DNA of 64,000 bases from Thelephora terrestris (lineage: Eukaryota; Basidiomycota; Agaricomycetes; Thelephorales; Thelephoraceae). Below the pieces are notes generated by a model. That model did no database searches and was not told the origin of the DNA. It saw only the letters and a list, made by a program, of their open reading frames with translations. The translations under genes were made by a program, and so were the position numbers. Below are positions 61,022 to 64,000 of this stretch, one piece after another. The stretch spans positions 1,674,001-1,738,000 of the forward strand of contig WIUZ02000001.1 in NCBI GenBank assembly GCA_015956445.1, written 5' to 3'. The stretch's first letter is position 1. Each line of letters begins with the position of its first letter.

Positions 61022-62093
61022 ATGAGTTCATATCCACTCAAAGTCTGGAAAACCTTCCGACGTGAACAGAGCGAGGCCCCAAACTCAGAAGAGTATCAAC
61101 CATTAGCAAACGACCCTAGCGCACCAGAACCCGAGCGGACGGGTGCAGACCAGCAGATGCCTAAGCCCGAGACACGGAAGGGGGACCTGCTGGCTGAATG
61201 GGCAGCCTACGTGAGGCCTAGTCTCATTCTTACATTCCGCACCGTGCTGACTTGTCCTAGGTGTCTACCACAGTACGTCCACAGACTGCCATATATTTTG
61301 AGTGATTGGCCCCTGAGTGCGGCCTAAACCAGATTTTCCTTACAACAACCTGGTTAATGGCATTGAATAGCTCTCCGTCGACCCCCTTCACCTACCATCC
61401 TATTTTCCAAAGCCTCGGAGTCAGCTCTTTTGCCTATGGTAAGGTTTCATTCCCAATCTCTCCGTTTCACGACGACTCAACCCCTTCACCGCCCGCAGGG
61501 ATTCTAACATTACAACCAACTTCACGCCCTCGTTCCAAAGCAGAAGGTCTAGCACGTCACCAACTGGCAATGGGCTTTGGTCTTCTCTGCATCATTCTCG
61601 GGACGTCAGCCATCGTCGCGAACAAGAACATTAACTACAGTGACCACTTCGTCAGCGCCCATGCGGTAAGCGATGGAAAACTGATAATCTAAACCGACTG
61701 AGACTCCGCTACAGAAACTTGGTCTGTCGTCGTTTGTCTGGATATTATTCCAGGTCATTGTTGGAGTAGGCAGTGTCTGGTTCGATGGCAAACTATTCGG
61801 TGGTGGGACGAAAGCCAAATCGATTTGGAAGTATCACAGGTTCGCCCTATAACCTCCCTTGACTTCTCAAAGGTACTCATGGAGCCCGAAGGCTATCTGG
61901 CTACATCCTGTTCCCTTTACTCATCCTAACGTCGTCCTTCGGAGGATGGTCTCAATGGGCTATGAACCATAGCTTGTTCTCTACCCGCATCATTGCTTAC
62001 ACACTGTCCCCCTTCATTCTCCTCATCTCGGTTCTCTTCCGCATCCGGCCATCCAAAATGAGATTCTTCACGACATTTGATTCCTTCTCGTAG
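61022..62093 (+). CDS. Cytochrome b561-domain membrane protein
   Basis: This is a transmembrane haem protein related to b561 ferric reductases or electron carriers. ATG 61022 (MSSYPLKVWKTFRREQSEAP) begins a polar N-terminus, and GDLLAEWAAY ends exon 1. A possible 12-nt exon (61261-61272, Val-Ser-Thr-Thr) leads to FLTTTWLMALNSSPSTPFTY and HPIFQSLGVSSFAYG. Conserved haem-type His residues are in ARHQLAMGFGLLCIILGTSA, SDHFVSAHAK, and KSIWKYHRLSGYILFPLLIL. Hydrophobic segments include SSFVWILFQVIVGVGSVWF-like and TLSPFILLISVLFRIRP. The stop is TAG at 62091-62093 after TFDSFS. At least five introns. The family is well supported. The direction of electron flow and the compartment are not seen. Confidence 0.82.
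61261..61272 (+). other. Possible 12-nt micro-exon in the b561 gene
   Basis: GTGTCTACCACA is flanked by a good acceptor (GTCCTAG before it) and a good donor (GTACGT after it). Including it gives WAAY-VSTT-IFLTTTW in frame. Skipping it also keeps frame (WAAY-IFLTTTW). Confidence 0.45.
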
Positions 62094-62183
62094 CTATCTT
62101 ATGGACTCAATCATCTCTCTCAACCCCACGGACCTCCGCCCCTGTATAACACATGATGTACGTGATGGTAAATTCCGTAAAGC

Positions 62184-64000
62184 TTATGAAGAAGAAACCC
62201 TCGCTTTTGGCGCTGCTCCGAGGACAGATCCCAAGAACTTGGGTAAAAATCTCTCCAGTCGTTCCTCCGTCGTGGCCCACAGTCGCTGCTGCTTCTCTGT
62301 CCGCAAATCAGGCTCTGAGGGTGGAACGAGCAGTCCGGCCGCATTCATGACGAGAATGACATTTTTCAACGTCTCTGGGATGGCCTCGTGCTGAGGTAAG
62401 GTTACGGATGAGTGAACGGTTATCGTCGGGAAAACGTGGATGTATACCAATTGGTCCTGACGGTCAACGTTCATCAACCGATCCAACAAATCCAATACCT
62501 GTATCCAGACGACGCGAATATCCGTCTGACTCTCTCCTTCCTTCACCTCCAGCTGCATGAACGCCTTACACAACAGCGAAGCAGCTCTCAACCTAGTCTC
62601 CGGCATTCCAGCGGGATCCCGGTTGGAGACTTCTGGTTTCAACAGTTCGTCCACCAGAGGGAAAACAATGCGATTGAAGGCTTCCTCAACTTGCGCCTGG
62701 TCCGCATCCTCCAAGAGGATGTATTGGCCAAGCAAGACCCGCTGGAGGTTAGTTATTGCGACTTGGCGGATCTCTCGCGAGGAATTGATGGACTGTCGTT
62801 CAAGAGAAGCCATAAGTGGAAGACAGAACTGCCTCCATGCTATTGAGGGGTGAGAACTCGGCCATGAAAACTTAACCCAGCGGTACCAACCTTGACTTTT
62901 GGGTATGTTGTGATTCTGGACGAACGACGGTATGAATTGCTTTAGCTCGAACAGTAACTCGACAGCTTTTCTTCCCCGCTCGATTACTGGCGAACTTTAG
63001 AGCTGGTGAGCACCTCACAAAGTAACAAAGGACATGGACCCACTTTTGGGAGCTAGGCTGTTGCTGCCTTCTTCCAGCAGGACTGCGTTTCTGGGAGCTT
63101 ATCAGCGCGCTTGCGGCGCTAGCATACTCGTCTAATATGCTGATCAGCCCAGGGAAGCTGTCAATCGTGACCTGTTGTTTTGGCCCATCCTGGACGTAGT
63201 CCGTCACGATCTGGAAGGTAGCTTTCGCTGCCTCTTGGTGGGTGACTGTACCACGGAATATCGAGAACACAATGGTCCACTCAGTTTGCGAGCTAAGATA
63301 GGTCAAAGTCAAATCTTAGGATTAGAGCTGTTCAACGAAGGGGGCTCACGTAACGATGTCGGGCGCTTGAATGAGGGGTACAACACCAGACACGATCTGC
63401 TCCGCGGCCGAGAGAGCAATAGATGGCGGAAGCCTCCCAATAAGGTCCAGAGCAATGTACAACTGGTCACGCATGGCAGGCTAGAGGTAACATTTAGATT
63501 CAAGGAGGTTGAGGGCCTTTTGCACTCCACACCTTATCGGTGATCAGAGATGTCAAACGGAAAAGCCCGACGATAGCACGCTCGACGAGCAACGCACTGT
63601 ACTGTGTCGTGGTTTCCAGAAGCGCCCCGATGTGTTCGAAGACGATCGGCCTAGCCTCTTTCGTCAACCCCGGATGTCACCAGGCGAGTTGGAAGAAGAC
63701 CAACCATAACTCTTCAATGTGTTGTGGCGCCTGCCTCAGGATGCTGACCATCGTTTCCAGCAAGTAAACGGAGGCAGGATCGTACGGAAGAACATATTGG
63801 CCCTCAGAGTTACGGTTCGACTGATTGTACTGGGGAGTTTGCACTGTCTCATCGCCCTCGAGTTTCAACCTTGCGACTGTTCGCTCATGAGCCAGAGCCT
63901 CCAGAGCTCGCACAGCAGCCGCCAGCGCATCCGAGTCCAGGTTCCTGCCGTTCATTAGTTTCCTCATTGACCGAATTTATCGAGAACCGACATTATCTGC
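62184..64000 (-). CDS. ARF guanine-nucleotide exchange factor, GBF1/Gea type (C-terminal part, runs off right edge)
   Basis: Gea/GBF1 proteins activate ARF GTPases on early Golgi membranes and start COPI coat formation. Only the C-terminal HEAT-like part is in the window; the Sec7 domain would lie beyond base 64000. From the right edge the reading has MNGRNLDSDALAAAVRALEA and YDPASVYLLETMVSILRQAP. Then come HIGALLETTTQYSALLVERA (split by an intron) and DQLYIALDLIGRLPPSIALG. WIQVLDLLDRLMNVDRQDQL and the family block AFNRIVFPLVDELLKPEVSN with MPETRLRAASLLCKAFMQLE follow. The end is GAAPKARVSSS, stop at 62184-62186. Around six introns are seen in this part. It converges with the b561 gene, with 90 bp between stops. 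Confidence 0.87.

Overview
The window is gene-dense nuclear DNA from a fungus, most likely a basidiomycete. Almost every gene is split by many short introns (about 45-70 nt) with GT-AG borders. Spacers are short, genes lie on both strands without operons, and proteins typical of fungi are present (Zn2Cys6 regulator, ArAE_2 transporter, Met30-type F-box protein, Hrq1 helicase, alpha-arrestin). No rRNA, tRNA, CRISPR array or recognisable transposon was seen. Two genes are cut by the window edges: CEF1 at the left and a GBF1/Gea ARF-GEF at the right.

Layout, left to right: CEF1 splicing factor (-, partial); Zn2Cys6 transcription factor (+); Nup37-like WD40 protein (-); UMP-CMP kinase (+); diacylglycerol/sphingoid-base kinase-like protein (-); nitrilase/omega-amidase (+); farnesylated type I DnaJ (+); UPF0538 protein (-); a small hypothetical protein (-); COG4 (+); ESCRT-III Vps2/CHMP2 (-); AN1 zinc-finger protein (+); class V myosin (-); ArAE_2 membrane transporter (+); a 2.2 kb stretch with only a tentative gene; Met30/sconB-type F-box/WD40 protein (-); GSK-3 kinase (-); HID1 (+); Rad57/XRCC3-type RecA paralogue (+); an unknown multi-pass membrane protein (-); Atg8 (-); a small putative mitochondrial protein (-); Hrq1 helicase (+); SCYL2-type pseudokinase (-); alpha-arrestin (-); NAD-dependent epimerase-like protein (-); 3-hydroxyisobutyrate dehydrogenase (-); cytochrome b561-domain protein (+); ARF-GEF C-terminus (-).

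The genes are mostly conserved housekeeping functions and do not form one pathway or a biosynthetic cluster. Several act in membrane traffic (COG4, Vps2, myosin V, HID1, SCYL2-like, arrestin, ARF-GEF, Atg8), but they are scattered and the grouping may be chance. Many neighbours are divergent pairs sharing spacers of 80-450 bp.

No convincing new biological system was found. The points most worth a second look are gene-structure oddities: two apparent GC-AG introns in conserved genes, a possible 12-nt micro-exon, and a possible 28-nt intron. Beyond those are the unassigned 31.2-33.4 kb stretch and three proteins without a recognised family.
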